The notes under the pieces: model-generated
The model's input: only the letters and a program-made list of their open reading frames with translations
Databases searched by the model: none
What the model was told of the DNA's origin: nothing
Assembly: GCF_019375475.1 (NCBI RefSeq)
Contig: NZ_JAHXGQ010000007.1
Coordinates: 310,001-374,000, forward strand
Direction of reading: 5' to 3'
Source: Saccharothrix obliqua
GTDB lineage: Bacteria; Actinomycetota; Actinomycetes; Mycobacteriales; Pseudonocardiaceae
DNA: 64,000 nucleotides
Shown here: positions 35,777 through 46,640 of the stretch, one piece after another
Layout of the letters: every line of letters begins with the position of its first letter
Numbering within the stretch: position 1 is the first letter of the stretch
Made by a program: the position numbers and the translations under genes

Positions 35777-38239
35777 TCAGGACTCGTCGGCCTCCGGCGC
35801 CGAGCCGCCGCGGATCAGGTGCACCACGGAGGCCAGCTCGTCCGGCTTGATCAACACCTCGCGCGCCTTCGAGCCCTCGGACGGGCCGACCACCCCGCGC
35901 GTCTCCAGCAGGTCCATCAGGCGGCCCGCTTTCGCGAAGCCCACCCGCAGCTTGCGCTGGAGCATCGACGTCGAGCCGAACTGCGACGTGACGATCAGCT
36001 CCGCCGCCTGGAGCAGCAGCTCCAGGTCGTCGCCGATGTCGGCGTCGATCTCCTTCTTCTCGCCCGCCTTCGCCGCCGTGACGCCGTCGGTGTACTCGGG
36101 CTGCGCCTGCTCCTTGGTGTAGTTGACGATCTCGGCGATCTCCTCGTCGCCGACGAACGCGCCCTGCACGCGCACCGGCTTGCCCGCGCCCATCGGCAGG
36201 TAGAGCCCGTCGCCCATGCCGATCAGCTTCTCCGCGCCCGGCTGGTCCAGGATGACCCGCGAGTCCGTGAGCGACGACGTGGCGAACGCCAGCCGCGACG
36301 GCACGTTGGTCTTGATCAGGCCGGTCACCACGTCCACCGACGGCCGCTGCGTGGCGAGCACGAGGTGGATGCCCGCCGCACGCGCCTTCTGCGTGATGCG
36401 GACGATGGCGTCCTCCACGTCGCGCGGCGCGGTCATCATCAGGTCAGCCAGCTCGTCGACGATCGCCATGATGTACGGGTACGGCCGGTACTCGCGCTCG
36501 GAGCCGGGTGGCGCGGTGATCTCGCCCGAGCGCACCTTCCGGTTGAAGTCGTCGATGTGGCGCACCCGGTTGACCTGCATGTCCTGGTAGCGCTGCTCCA
36601 TCTCCTCGACCAGCCAGGCCAGCGCGGCGGCGGCCTTCTTGGGCTGGGTGATGATGGGCGTGATCAGGTGCGGGATGCCCTCGTACGGCGTCAGCTCGAC
36701 CATCTTCGGGTCGATCAGGATCATCCGGACCTCGTCCGGCGTGGCCCGCGCCAGCAACGACACCAGCATCGAGTTCACGAAGCTCGACTTGCCGGAACCG
36801 GTGGAGCCCGCGACCAGCAGGTGCGGCATCTTCGTCAGGTTCGCGGTGACGAAGTGGCCCTCGATGTCCTTGCCCAGCCCGATGACCATCGGGTGGTTGT
36901 CCTTGACCGTGCCCGGCGAGCGCAGCACGTCGCCCAGCCGCACCATCTCGCGGTCGCTGTTGGGCACCTCGATGCCCACGGCCGACTTGCCGGGGATGGG
37001 CGCGAGCAGCCGCACGTTGTCCGTGGCCACCGCGTAGGCGATGTTCTTGGTCAACGCGGTGATCTTCTCGACCTTCACGCCGGGGCCCAGCTCCACCTCG
37101 TACCGGGTGACCGTCGGGCCGCGGGTGAACCCGGTGACCCTGGCGTCGACCGAGAACTGGTCGAGCACGCCGGTGATGGCCTCGATCATCTGGTCGTTGG
37201 CCTTGCTGCGGGCCTTCGGCGCGTCGCCGTCCTTGAGGATGGTGGGCGGCGGCAGCCGGTAGTCGCCCTCGACCGCGCGCACGGCCATCGCCGGCTTGGG
37301 CTTCTCGGCGGGCTCGGCCGCCTTCACCTTCGGCGCGGGCCGCGGCGGTGGCGGCTCCTCCTCCTCGTCCAGCGGCAGCGGCGGCTGCTCGTCCGCGGGC
37401 GCCGCCGCCTGCCTGCGCCGCGCCGGGCGGCGCAGCTTCGCGACCCTTGACTCCTCCTTGGCGGGCTCCTCCTCGGCGGGCTCCTCGTCCTCGCGGCCGA
37501 AGCCCTCCAGCTCGTCCGCCGGCCGCCTGCCGCCGAGCAGGGAGCCCAGCTTCGCGGGCAGGTCGCGCACCGGCACGTGGGTGAGCACCAGCAGCCCGTA
37601 GCCGAAGATCAGCACCAGCAGCGGGCCCGCCACCCACGGCGTCAGGCCCTGCGCGAGGAATCCACCCGCCAGGTAGCCCAACGCGCCACCGGCGGTCCGC
37701 CGCGCCGCCGGATCGGCGGGCAACCCGCCGACGAGGTGGAACATGCCGAGGAACCCGACCGCCACCAGCACGCCGCCGATCACCAGGCGGGGCCGGGCCT
37801 CCGGGTTCGGGTCGGTGCGCATCAACGCCACGCCGACGCCGAGCAGCACCAGCGGCACGACCAGGGCGGGCACGCCGACGGCGCCGCGCACCGCCTCGTC
37901 CACCCACTGCCCGACCGGGCCGCCCGCCTGCCACCACACGCCCGCGCCGGTGATCACGGCCAACGCGATCAGCACCAGCGCGAGGCCGTCCCGCCGGTGC
38001 GCCGGGTCCAGGTCCTTGCCGCGGCCCACCGCGCGCACCACGCCACCGACACCACGCCCGAGCAGGCCCCACGTCCGCCCGACCGAACCGGACGACCTCT
38101 TCGCGGGACCCGACGGCTTCTTCTTCGACGCGGACCGGGACGTCGACCTCGACCGGGGCGCGGCGGCACGCGGCTTCGACCCGCCCCGGGAGCCACGGGA
38201 CGTGCCCTTGCCGCGCGAGGTTCCGGTTCGGCCAGCCAT
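35777..38239 (-). CDS. ftsK: FtsK/SpoIIIE DNA translocase
   Basis: 820 residues. Basic N-terminal tail, four membrane helices (about 70-200), a Pro/Glu-rich linker, then the RecA-like motor with Walker [11 protein letters not shown] at about 477-486 and Walker [12 protein letters not shown], and the C-terminal gamma winged helix ([27 protein letters not shown]). Pumps chromosomal DNA through the closing septum. ATG at 38239 with TAACTT six bases ahead, likely leaderless. Confidence 0.96.
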   Translation of the reverse strand: MAGRTGTSRGKGTSRGSRGGSKPRAAAPRSRSTSRSASKKKPSGPAKRSSGSVGRTWGLLGRGVGGVVRAVGRGKDLDPAHRRDGLALVLIALAVITGAGVWWQAGGPVGQWVDEAVRGAVGVPALVVPLVLLGVGVALMRTDPNPEARPRLVIGGVLVAVGFLGMFHLVGGLPADPAARRTAGGALGYLAGGFLAQGLTPWVAGPLLVLIFGYGLLVLTHVPVRDLPAKLGSLLGGRRPADELEGFGREDEEPAEEEPAKEESRVAKLRRPARRRQAAAPADEQPPLPLDEEEEPPPPRPAPKVKAAEPAEKPKPAMAVRAVEGDYRLPPPTILKDGDAPKARSKANDQMIEAITGVLDQFSVDARVTGFTRGPTVTRYEVELGPGVKVEKITALTKNIAYAVATDNVRLLAPIPGKSAVGIEVPNSDREMVRLGDVLRSPGTVKDNHPMVIGLGKDIEGHFVTANLTKMPHLLVAGSTGSGKSSFVNSMLVSLLARATPDEVRMILIDPKMVELTPYEGIPHLITPIITQPKKAAAALAWLVEEMEQRYQDMQVNRVRHIDDFNRKVRSGEITAPPGSEREYRPYPYIMAIVDELADLMMTAPRDVEDAIVRITQKARAAGIHLVLATQRPSVDVVTGLIKTNVPSRLAFATSSLTDSRVILDQPGAEKLIGMGDGLYLPMGAGKPVRVQGAFVGDEEIAEIVNYTKEQAQPEYTDGVTAAKAGEKKEIDADIGDDLELLLQAAELIVTSQFGSTSMLQRKLRVGFAKAGRLMDLLETRGVVGPSEGSKAREVLIKPDELASVVHLIRGGSAPEADES

Positions 38240-38245
38240 GTCTCT

Positions 38246-38251
38246 AAGTTA
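38246..38251 (-). promoter_or_regulatory. Leaderless -10 element of ftsK
   Basis: TAACTT on the minus strand, six bases from the ftsK ATG. Confidence 0.5.
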
Positions 38252-38357
38252 GTCCCTCTGATCACAGCGGCCCCACTTGTCACCATGGCCGTCACGTGGA
38301 GCGCGCGACGCCGCTCATAGTTCCCCCGATCGTGTGCATCCACACCTCGACACGCCG

Positions 38358-38363
38358 TAGCCT
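38358..38363 (+). promoter_or_regulatory. Leaderless -10 element of the acyltransferase gene
   Basis: TAGCCT eight bases before the GTG at 38372. Confidence 0.45.
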
Positions 38364-38371
38364 TCCCCGCT

Positions 38372-39151
38372 GTGTCCACCCCACTGCTGTGGCGCGCGCT
38401 GACCATGGTCGACCGCGGTTTCGTCGGCCTCAGCGGACGGCTCCGGGTCACCGGCGACATCCCGGCGGGCCTCAAGGGCCGTCCCCTCCTGCTCGCGTCC
38501 AACCACATCGGCAACCTCGACCCGTTCGTGCTCATCGCGGCGTGCCGCGAGATCGGGGTCGCGCCCCGGTTCCTGCTCGCGGGCGGCCTGCTCGACGCGC
38601 CCGTCATGGGCCCCGTGCTCAAGGCGTGCGGGCACCTGCGGGTCGACCGGGCGTCCGCCTCGGTCGGCGACGCCTACCACCGCACCGTCACGGCGCTGCG
38701 CGCGGGCGGCGACCCGATCGCCGTCTACCCCGAGGGCAAGATCAGCCTCGACCCCGGGCTGTGGCCCGAGCGCGGCAAGACCGGCGCGGCGCGGCTCGCG
38801 CTCTCCGGCAAGGTGCCGGTGATCCCGGTGAGCCAGTGGGGCGCGCACGAGGCCGTCTGCTGGGGCAATACGCACGTGGCCGGCTGGGAGGACTTCAAGC
38901 CCTACCTCACCTCGTACGCGCGCGGCCTGCGGCGGCGGCCCACGTTCCAGGTGCACTTCGGCAAGCCAGTGGACCTGTCCGACCTGCGTGACGGCAAGCC
39001 GGGCGACGCGCGCCGGGCCCACGAGCGGATCATGCGCGCCATCACGGCGGGCCTCGCCCCGCTGCGTGCCGACGAGATGGACGCGCCGAAGTTCCACGAC
39101 CCGACCCGGCCCACCACGGGGCGCAGCCCGTGGCGGCCGGAAGCGGCTTGA
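38372..39151 (+). CDS. 1-acylglycerol-3-phosphate acyltransferase-like (PlsC family)
   Basis: 259 residues. PlsC motifs: NHIGNLDPF (HX4D catalytic pair), RFLLAGGLLDAPVMGPVL, and YPEGKISLDPGL (the EGTR motif modified to EGKI). Membrane-associated transfer of acyl chains to lysophosphatidate or a mannoside; substrate not set by sequence. GTG start. Divergent from ftsK across 132 bp. Overlaps the next gene, so an operon. Confidence 0.88.
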   Translation: MSTPLLWRALTMVDRGFVGLSGRLRVTGDIPAGLKGRPLLLASNHIGNLDPFVLIAACREIGVAPRFLLAGGLLDAPVMGPVLKACGHLRVDRASASVGDAYHRTVTALRAGGDPIAVYPEGKISLDPGLWPERGKTGAARLALSGKVPVIPVSQWGAHEAVCWGNTHVAGWEDFKPYLTSYARGLRRRPTFQVHFGKPVDLSDLRDGKPGDARRAHERIMRAITAGLAPLRADEMDAPKFHDPTRPTTGRSPWRPEAA

Positions 39152-40074
39152 GCGTCCGGGGCACCTCCCTCGCCGTGCTCTCGGCGCTGCTGTTCGGCAT
39201 GTCGGGCGTGCTGGCGAAGCCGGTCATGGCGGCCGGTGTGTCGCCGACGGCCGTGACCAGCGCCCGGATCGGCGTCTCGGCGGTGCTGCTGCTGGTGTTC
39301 GTGGCGCTGGTGCGCCCGCGCGCGTTGCGGTTCACCCGCCGCGAGTGGGGTCTGCCGCTGGCCTACGGCCTGTTCGGGGTGGTCGGCACGCCGTTGCTGT
39401 TCTTCGTCGCCGCGTCACGCGTGCCGGTGAGCATCGCGATGCTGCTGGAGTTCACCGCGCCCGTGCTGGTGGCGCTGTGGGTGCGGTTCGTGCGACGGGT
39501 GCGGCTCGCGCCCGCCGTGTGGTGGGGCATCGCCGTGGCGCTGCTCGGCCTGGCCGTGGTCGGCGAGGTGTGGCGGACGCCCACCCTGGACGCGGTGGGC
39601 GTGCTCGCGGGCCTCGGGTCGGCGGTGTGCACCGCCGGGTACTACCTGCTGGGCGAGCGCGCCGCGGACCGGCACGACCCGCTCGGCGTGCTGGCCGCGG
39701 GCATGGTGGTGGGCGCGGTGCTGCTGGCCGTGGCGAGCCCGCCGTGGCTGGTGCCGCTGAGCCGGGACACCGACCTGGGCCCGGTGTGGTTGCTGCTGGC
39801 CGTGCTGGCGTTCGCCGCCACGGCGGTCGCGTACCTGGCGGGGATCATGTCCCTGCGCCACGTCCCGTCGTCGGCGGCCAGCGTGATCGGCCTGGTGGAA
39901 CCGGTGGTGGCGACCGTGCTCGCGTGGTGGCTGCTGGCCGAGGCGTTGAGCGCGGCGCAGGTCGCGGGCGCGGTGGTGCTGCTCGCGGGCGCCGCGGTGG
40001 TGCAGGTGGCGAGCAGCCGCGCGGCGACCGGCAGCCCCGGGCCGGGGCTGCCGGTCGAGGTCACACGGGGATGA
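39130..40074 (+). CDS. EamA-family (DMT) transporter
   Basis: 314 residues with ten hydrophobic segments arranged as two EamA repeats (SVRGTSLAVLSALLFGMSGVLAKPV; LAGLGSAVCTAGYYLLGERAADRHD). Likely a metabolite exporter; substrate unknown. I list the GTG at 39130, overlapping the acyltransferase by 22 bp; a TTG at 39148 with four-base overlap is an alternative. Its 3' end overlaps the convergent RNase J gene by 14 bp. Confidence 0.88.
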   Translation: MAAGSGLSVRGTSLAVLSALLFGMSGVLAKPVMAAGVSPTAVTSARIGVSAVLLLVFVALVRPRALRFTRREWGLPLAYGLFGVVGTPLLFFVAASRVPVSIAMLLEFTAPVLVALWVRFVRRVRLAPAVWWGIAVALLGLAVVGEVWRTPTLDAVGVLAGLGSAVCTAGYYLLGERAADRHDPLGVLAAGMVVGAVLLAVASPPWLVPLSRDTDLGPVWLLLAVLAFAATAVAYLAGIMSLRHVPSSAASVIGLVEPVVATVLAWWLLAEALSAAQVAGAVVLLAGAAVVQVASSRAATGSPGPGLPVEVTRG

Positions 40075-41740
40075 TCGTCGGGACGATCATCGGGCGGCGG
40101 CGGTAGGTCTCGGCGACCCAGCGGCCCACCACGCGGCGCACGGCCTGCGCGATCCGGTGCGAGTCGGTGATGCCCTCGGCCTCGGTGCGCGACAGCTCCA
40201 TCTCCACCAGGGAGATGGCCTGGTCCAGCGCCTTCGGGTCGTCCGAGAAGCCGCGGCCGGACAGCGTGGGCGGCGCGACCGCGCGGCCCGTGCTGGAGTC
40301 CACCGCCACGGTGATCGCGATGAAACCGCCCTCGCCGAGCACCAGGCGGTCGGACAGCGTCGACTCGCCGACGTCGCCCACCGACAGGCCGTCCACGTAC
40401 ACGTGGCCCACCTCGACCCGGCCGGAGATGGCCGCCTCGCCGTCGACCAGGTCCACCACGACGCCGTCCTCGGCGATCACGACCCGGTCCTCCGCGACAC
40501 CGGTCGCCACGGCCAGCGCCGCGTTCGCCCGCAGGTGCCGCCACTCGCCGTGCACCGGCATCACGTTCGACGGCCGCACGGCGTTGTAGAGGAACAGCAG
40601 CTCGCCCGCCGGCGAGTGGCCGGAGACGTGGACCTTCGCGTTGCCCTGGTGCACGACCGTCGCGCCGAGCCGCGCCAGGCCGTTCACGACGCCGAACACC
40701 GCGTTCTCGTTGCCGGGGATGAGCGAGGACGCCAGCACGATGGTGTCGCCCGCGCGGATGGAGATCTGGCGGTGCTCGCCACGCGCCATCCGGGACAGCG
40801 CCGACAGCGGCTCGCCCTGCGAGCCCGTCGACACGAACAACACCTCGTCCGCGGGCAGGTCCATGGCCTCGTTGAGGTCCACGAACAGGCCGTCCGGGAC
40901 GTGCAGGAAGCCCAGCTCGGCCGCGATGCCCATGTTGCGCACCATGGACCGGCCGACCAGCGCCACCCGCCTGCCGTACCGCACGGCCACGTCCAGCACC
41001 TGCTGCACGCGGTGCACGTGCGAGGCGAAGCAGGCCACGATGACCCGCTGGTTGGCCTTGCGGATCACGTTCTCCAGCACCGGGCCGATCTCCCGCTCCG
41101 GCGCCACGAAACCGGGCACCTCGGCGTTGGTGGAGTCCACCAGGAACAGGTCCACGCCCTCGTCGCCCAGCCGGGAGAAGCCCGCCAGGTCGGTCAGCCT
41201 GCCGTCCAGCGGCAGCTGGTCCAGCTTGATGTCGCCGGTGTGCAGCACCAGGCCCGCGGGCGTGCGGATGGCGACCGCCACCGCGTCCGGGATGGAGTGG
41301 TTGACGGCGAAGAACTCCAGCTCGTACGGACCGAACGCGCGGCGCTCGCCGTCCGAGATCTCCACCAGGTTCGGCGTCTGCCGGTGCTCCTTGCACTTGG
41401 CGGCGAGCAGGGCGAGGGTGAACCGCGAACCGACCACCGGCACGTCCGGGCGCAGCTTGAGCAGGAACGGCACCGCGCCGATGTGGTCCTCGTGACCGTG
41501 GGTCAGGACCAGCGCGTCGATGTCGTCCAGGCGCTCCTCGATGGCCCGGAAGTCGGGCAGGATCAGGTCCACCCCGGGCTGGTCGTCCTCGGGGAACAGC
41601 ACCCCGCAGTCGACCACGAGCAGCCTGCCCGCGTGCTCGAAGACGGTCATGTTGCGGCCGACCTCGCCGATCCCGCCCAGTGCGACGACGCGCAGACCTC
41701 CGTCGGGCAGTGCGGGCGGGGGTGAGCTCGGGTTGATCAC
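40061..41740 (-). CDS. rnj: Ribonuclease J
   Basis: 559 residues. Metallo-beta-lactamase/beta-CASP nuclease for 5'-3' and endonucleolytic RNA processing. LTHGHEDHIGA supplies the zinc ligands, VNHSIPDAVAVAI and HTGDIKLD the rest, and beta-CASP motifs VDSTNAE, FASHVHRVQQ and VHVSGHSPAGE are present. GTG start overlaps the dapA stop (GTGA), a conserved dapA-rnj operon. Confidence 0.95.
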   Translation of the reverse strand: MINPSSPPPALPDGGLRVVALGGIGEVGRNMTVFEHAGRLLVVDCGVLFPEDDQPGVDLILPDFRAIEERLDDIDALVLTHGHEDHIGAVPFLLKLRPDVPVVGSRFTLALLAAKCKEHRQTPNLVEISDGERRAFGPYELEFFAVNHSIPDAVAVAIRTPAGLVLHTGDIKLDQLPLDGRLTDLAGFSRLGDEGVDLFLVDSTNAEVPGFVAPEREIGPVLENVIRKANQRVIVACFASHVHRVQQVLDVAVRYGRRVALVGRSMVRNMGIAAELGFLHVPDGLFVDLNEAMDLPADEVLFVSTGSQGEPLSALSRMARGEHRQISIRAGDTIVLASSLIPGNENAVFGVVNGLARLGATVVHQGNAKVHVSGHSPAGELLFLYNAVRPSNVMPVHGEWRHLRANAALAVATGVAEDRVVIAEDGVVVDLVDGEAAISGRVEVGHVYVDGLSVGDVGESTLSDRLVLGEGGFIAITVAVDSSTGRAVAPPTLSGRGFSDDPKALDQAISLVEMELSRTEAEGITDSHRIAQAVRRVVGRWVAETYRRRPMIVPTIIPV

Positions 41741-42633
41741 GCGTTGACTCCCAGTTCGGCCGTGATGGCCTCGATGTCCTCGGTTGACGCCGGCACCAGG
41801 GGCAGCCTCGGCTCGCCCGCGTCCACGCCCCTGAGGCGCAACGCGGCCTTCGTGTAGACGACCCCCGGCATCCGGTTGAACGGCCGCAGCAGCGGCAGAA
41901 GTGCGTGGTGGACCGCGGTCGCGCGGACGACGTCGCCCGCCTCGAACGCGTCCAGCATCTCGCGCAGGCGGTCGCCCGCCAAGTGCGAGATGACGCTGAC
42001 GAAGCCCACCGCCCCGACCGACAGCCACGGCAGGTTCAGCGGGTCGTCGCCGGAGTAGTAGGCCAGGTCGGTGGCGGCGATGACGCGGCTGCCCGCCAGC
42101 AGGTCGCCCTTGGCGTCCTTGACCGCCAGGATGCGCGGGTGCTCGGCCAGCCGCAGCAGGGTGTCCACCTCGATCGGGATCACCGTGCGCGGTGGGATGT
42201 CGTAGAGCATCACCGGCAGGCCCACCGCGTCGGCGACGGCCCGGAAGTGCGCCTCGACGCCCGCCTGCGACGGGCGCGAGTAGTACGGCGTCACCACCAG
42301 CAGGCCGTGCGCGCCCGCGGCCTCCGCCTGCATCGCCAGGTGCACGCTGTGCGCGGTGTCGTAGGTGCCCGCACCGCTGACGACCGTCGCGCGGTCGCCG
42401 ACGGCCTCGACGACGGCCCGGATCAGGTCGGCCTTCTCGGCGTCGCTGGTGGTGGGGCTCTCGCCGGTCGTGCCGTTCAGCACCAGACCGTCGCTACCGC
42501 TCTCGACCAGGTGTTTCGCGAGCTGCTGCGCCTTGTCCAGGTCGAGCGCCCCGGAGGCGTCGAACGGGGTCACCATGGCGGTGAGGACGCGGCCGAACGG
42601 GCGGCCGGGCGAAGCGGTGGGGCATCCGGTCAT
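41737..42633 (-). CDS. dapA: 4-hydroxy-tetrahydrodipicolinate synthase
   Basis: First committed enzyme of lysine/diaminopimelate synthesis, condensing pyruvate with aspartate semialdehyde. About 298 residues; LNGTTGESPTTS binds pyruvate carboxylate, LYDIPPRTVIPI carries the catalytic tyrosine, and ILAVKDAKGD carries the Schiff-base lysine. I choose the ATG at 42633 because TAGCGT lies six bases upstream (leaderless); a TTG at 42639 is in frame. Feeds meso-DAP to MurE. Confidence 0.95.
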   Translation of the reverse strand: MTGCPTASPGRPFGRVLTAMVTPFDASGALDLDKAQQLAKHLVESGSDGLVLNGTTGESPTTSDAEKADLIRAVVEAVGDRATVVSGAGTYDTAHSVHLAMQAEAAGAHGLLVVTPYYSRPSQAGVEAHFRAVADAVGLPVMLYDIPPRTVIPIEVDTLLRLAEHPRILAVKDAKGDLLAGSRVIAATDLAYYSGDDPLNLPWLSVGAVGFVSVISHLAGDRLREMLDAFEAGDVVRATAVHHALLPLLRPFNRMPGVVYTKAALRLRGVDAGEPRLPLVPASTEDIEAITAELGVNA

Positions 42634-42639
42634 GGCCAA

Positions 42640-42645
42640 ACGCTA
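42640..42645 (-). promoter_or_regulatory. Leaderless -10 element of dapA
   Basis: TAGCGT on the minus strand, six bases from the ATG at 42633. Confidence 0.5.
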
Positions 42646-42684
42646 CCGCCCGACCGGGGCGCGCCCCGTGCTGACCCCCGGTCT

Positions 42685-43305
42685 TCACACGCTCCGGTCC
42701 AGCGCTTTCACCGCCGCGACGGCGTCGGCGGCGCCGTCGTATTCCACGTGGCACCGCTCGCGGCCGAAGGCGTGCAGCAGCAGTTCCGACACCTGCCCGG
42801 TCAGCACGACCGGGTTCGCACCGGCGCGCGCGGTCACCGCCGCGCCGTCGGGGCGGCGCAGCACGACGCCCACCGGGCTGCGGCGGTAGTTGAGCTTCGC
42901 GGTGCGCTTGAGGCCGTTCCACAGCGCGGCGTCCCGCCCCGGGTCCGGTGAGCGCGGCGCCCAGTCGGCGGGTGCGCGGCGCACGTCCTCGTGGTGCACG
43001 AAGAACTCGACGGCGTTCACCAGCTCGTCCAGCAGGGCGTAGGGCGACCAGCGCGGCGGGCCGGTGCGGACCAGCGCGACCAGCTCGTCCCACGGTTTCG
43101 CGGCGTACCGGTCCTGCACGGCGCGGGTGTGCCCGGCGAGCGGCTTGACCAGGATGCCCGCCGCCGCGTCCGGGCGGCGCTCACGCAGCACCAGGTGGGC
43201 CGCCAGGTCCCGGGTGCGCCACGGGTCGCACAGCGTGGCCGCGTCCGGGCCCACGGCGGTGAACAACTCGGTCAGCAGCCTGCGTTCGTCCTGCGCGACG
43301 CCCAT
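42685..43305 (-). CDS. TIGR03085-type metal-binding protein (mycothiol-dependent enzyme fold)
   Basis: About 206 residues. ERRLLTELFTAVGPDAATLCDPWRTRDLAAHLVLRERRPDAA is the start of a DinB-2/maleylpyruvate-isomerase-like family common in actinobacteria, with the metal-ligand pattern including VEFFVHHEDVRRA. The reaction is unknown; relatives use mycothiol. The ATG at 43305 is preferred since TAGCGT lies seven bases ahead; a GTG at 43314 is possible. Confidence 0.8.
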   Translation of the reverse strand: MGVAQDERRLLTELFTAVGPDAATLCDPWRTRDLAAHLVLRERRPDAAAGILVKPLAGHTRAVQDRYAAKPWDELVALVRTGPPRWSPYALLDELVNAVEFFVHHEDVRRAPADWAPRSPDPGRDAALWNGLKRTAKLNYRRSPVGVVLRRPDGAAVTARAGANPVVLTGQVSELLLHAFGRERCHVEYDGAADAVAAVKALDRSV

Positions 43306-43315
43306 GCCGCCCACG

Positions 43316-44764
<1,449 letters not shown>

Positions 44765-44828
44765 CGTCGTACTCCTCAGCCGTGGACGGCGGAACGCTAC
44801 TTGAGACCGCCGTCGACGACGCGTGGTT

Positions 44829-45218
44829 TCACGGTTCCGCGACCTCGTGGCCGTTCGCGCGCAACGCGCGCACGGCCCGCTCCAGGTCGGCGTCCTTCAC
44901 CAGCAGGTGGTCGGTGTCGTAGGTGGACAGCGCGAACAGGCTCACGCCCGCCGCGGCGAGTTCGCCGGACAACGCGGCCATGATCCCGGTGAGCGTGAAC
45001 TCCAGCGGTCCGCGCACGGTGAGCAGCCGCCAGCCGCGTTGCGCGGTCGTGGTGTCCGGCACGACGCCCGCCGGGCACACCACGGACAGCTCGTCGGGCG
45101 TGCGGGTGACCGAGACCAGGCCCGCGGCGTCCAGCAGCCCGGCGGGTACCGGCGCGTCGGCGGCGAGCCGCGCGATCGCGTACTCACCCGGCCGGACGTC
45201 GACGATGAGCCGCTTCAC
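44829..45218 (-). CDS. ACT-domain protein
   Basis: 129 residues resembling two ACT-like modules (CASTOR/ACT_7 type): VTRTPDELSVVCPAGVVP and GPLEFTLTGIMAALSGELAAAGVSLFALSTYDTDHLLVKDADLERAVRALRANGHEV. Presumably binds an amino acid. GTG start four bases after the thyX stop, so co-transcribed with thyX; ends 64 bp before the kinase gene. Confidence 0.85.
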   Translation of the reverse strand: MKRLIVDVRPGEYAIARLAADAPVPAGLLDAAGLVSVTRTPDELSVVCPAGVVPDTTTAQRGWRLLTVRGPLEFTLTGIMAALSGELAAAGVSLFALSTYDTDHLLVKDADLERAVRALRANGHEVAEP

Positions 45219-45222
45219 GCCC

Positions 45223-45975
45223 CTAACCCTCGGTCACCAGCGGGCTGGACGCGACCTCGGTGCCGTCCGGGAGGGTGGAGATGGTGAAGTCGGCGAACGC
45301 GTTCGCGACCGCCTTCTGGAGCTGGCGCAGGCACTCGACGGCGAGGGCGCGGATCTCCACGTCGGCGGCCTCGGTGGCGCGCATGGCGATGAAGTGCCGC
45401 CACGCCCGGTAGTTGCCGGTGACGACGATGCGGGTCTCGGTGGCGTTGGGCAGGATCGCGCGGGCCGCCTGCCGGGCCTGCTTGCGGCGCAGCGTGCCGC
45501 TGGCCACGTCGGAGAACTTCTCCTCCAGGCCCTTCAGCAGCTCGTTGTACGCGTCCACGCTGGCCTGCGCGGCTTCGAGGAACTTCGCGTGCAGCTCGGG
45601 GTCGTTCGCGATGACCTCGGGCTCGACCATCGCGGCCTCGCGCTCGGGCACGTACCGCTGCGAGAGCTGCGAGTAGGAGAAGTGCCGGTGGCGGATCAGC
45701 TCGTGGGTGAGCGACCGCGAGATGCCGGACAGGTAGAAGCTGACCGTGCCGTGCTCCAGCACGGACAGGTGGCCGACCTCGATGATGTGCCGGATGTAGC
45801 CCGCGTTGGTGGCGGTCTTCGGGTTCGGCTTCGACCAGGACTGGTAGCAGGCGCGGCCGGCGAACTCCGCGAGCGCCTCACCGCCGTCGGCGTCGGTGGA
45901 CCACGGGACGTCGTCCGGGGGGAAGAACTCCGTCTTCGCGATCAACTGCACCTTCGGCGACACGGTCTCAGCCAT
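45223..45975 (-). CDS. thyX: ThyX, flavin-dependent thymidylate synthase
   Basis: 250 residues. The ThyX signature [13 protein letters not shown] is complete, with [10 protein letters not shown] at the start and [21 protein letters not shown] for the FAD/dUMP site. Makes dTMP from dUMP with FAD and methylene-tetrahydrofolate. ATG at 45975 with TAGGGT seven bases ahead, likely leaderless. Heads an operon with the ACT-domain gene. Confidence 0.97.
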   Translation of the reverse strand: MAETVSPKVQLIAKTEFFPPDDVPWSTDADGGEALAEFAGRACYQSWSKPNPKTATNAGYIRHIIEVGHLSVLEHGTVSFYLSGISRSLTHELIRHRHFSYSQLSQRYVPEREAAMVEPEVIANDPELHAKFLEAAQASVDAYNELLKGLEEKFSDVASGTLRRKQARQAARAILPNATETRIVVTGNYRAWRHFIAMRATEAADVEIRALAVECLRQLQKAVANAFADFTISTLPDGTEVASSPLVTEG

Positions 45976-45982
45976 GGCCGGA

Positions 45983-45988
45983 ACCCTA
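45983..45988 (-). promoter_or_regulatory. Leaderless -10 element of thyX
   Basis: TAGGGT on the minus strand, seven bases from the ATG. Confidence 0.55.
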
Positions 45989-46072
45989 ACCGACCGGCCC
46001 GGACCGCTCTCAGTCACCACGACCGCTCGCGGTGCGTGGTCGGGCTGCTCCGGACCGCGTGTGCTGTCACGC

Positions 46073-46123
46073 TGACACCACTGCTACTTGCATGATGTCG
46101 ATGATGACGCCATAGTGGTGTCA
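46073..46123 (+). promoter_or_regulatory. Leaderless promoter flanked by a perfect inverted repeat
   Basis: TTGCAT (46088-46093), 17-bp spacer, CATAGT (46111-46116), six bases, then the ATG at 46123, placing the expected transcription start on the A of ATG. Perfect ten-base arms TGACACCACT (46073-46082) and AGTGGTGTCA (46114-46123) bracket it with a 41-bp centre-to-centre distance. A candidate autoregulatory operator for the ribbon-helix-helix protein that follows. Confidence 0.7.
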
Positions 46124-46629
46124 TGGATCTGTCGCCGTACATCACACAGCTGCGCGAGGACCTCGCGACAGCCGCGTCCGCCGGGGACGACGACACCCGG
46201 CGCACCGCGGCCGTGCTGTCCGCCGCGTTGGAGCCGGCCGCCCGGCTGGCCCTCATGAACGCCCTGTCCGACCTGGCCGCGGAGGTGACCGCCGCCCTCG
46301 ACGGGCCGGTCGTCGAGGTCCGGTTGGACGGCCGGGACGTCCAGGTGGCCGTCACCGGCGCGACCGCGCCCCGCGATGACCACGAACCGGAGCCGCGGGA
46401 AGTTCCCCGGCCCACCGCCGGTGACGCCACGCGCATCACGTTGCGGCTCCTGGACGAGCTGAAGTCGAGGGCCGAGCAGGCCGCCGCCGCCCAGGGCATG
46501 TCGTTGAACACGTTCGTCGCCCAGGCCGTGCAGGGCGCCGTCGGCGCGCGGCGGTCGCGGGCGCAGGAGCCCGGCCGGTCGCAGCCCAAGGACGGCGGCT
46601 CCCGGGTCAACGGCTGGGTCCAGGGCTGA
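46123..46629 (+). CDS. HicB/ribbon-helix-helix domain protein
   Basis: 168 residues. The N-terminal ~90 form a helical/beta domain (MDLSPYITQLREDLATAA; VEVRLDGRDVQVAVTG); the C-terminal part is a ribbon-helix-helix DNA-binding module: RITLRLLDELKSRAEQAAAAQGMSLNTFVAQAVQGAV. HicB-family antitoxin-like in annotation terms, but no HicA toxin adjoins; the partner is a DUF4097 protein, a pairing I have seen repeatedly in actinobacteria. Leaderless ATG. Confidence 0.82.
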   Translation: MDLSPYITQLREDLATAASAGDDDTRRTAAVLSAALEPAARLALMNALSDLAAEVTAALDGPVVEVRLDGRDVQVAVTGATAPRDDHEPEPREVPRPTAGDATRITLRLLDELKSRAEQAAAAQGMSLNTFVAQAVQGAVGARRSRAQEPGRSQPKDGGSRVNGWVQG

Positions 46630-46640
46630 GGGGGCGCGTC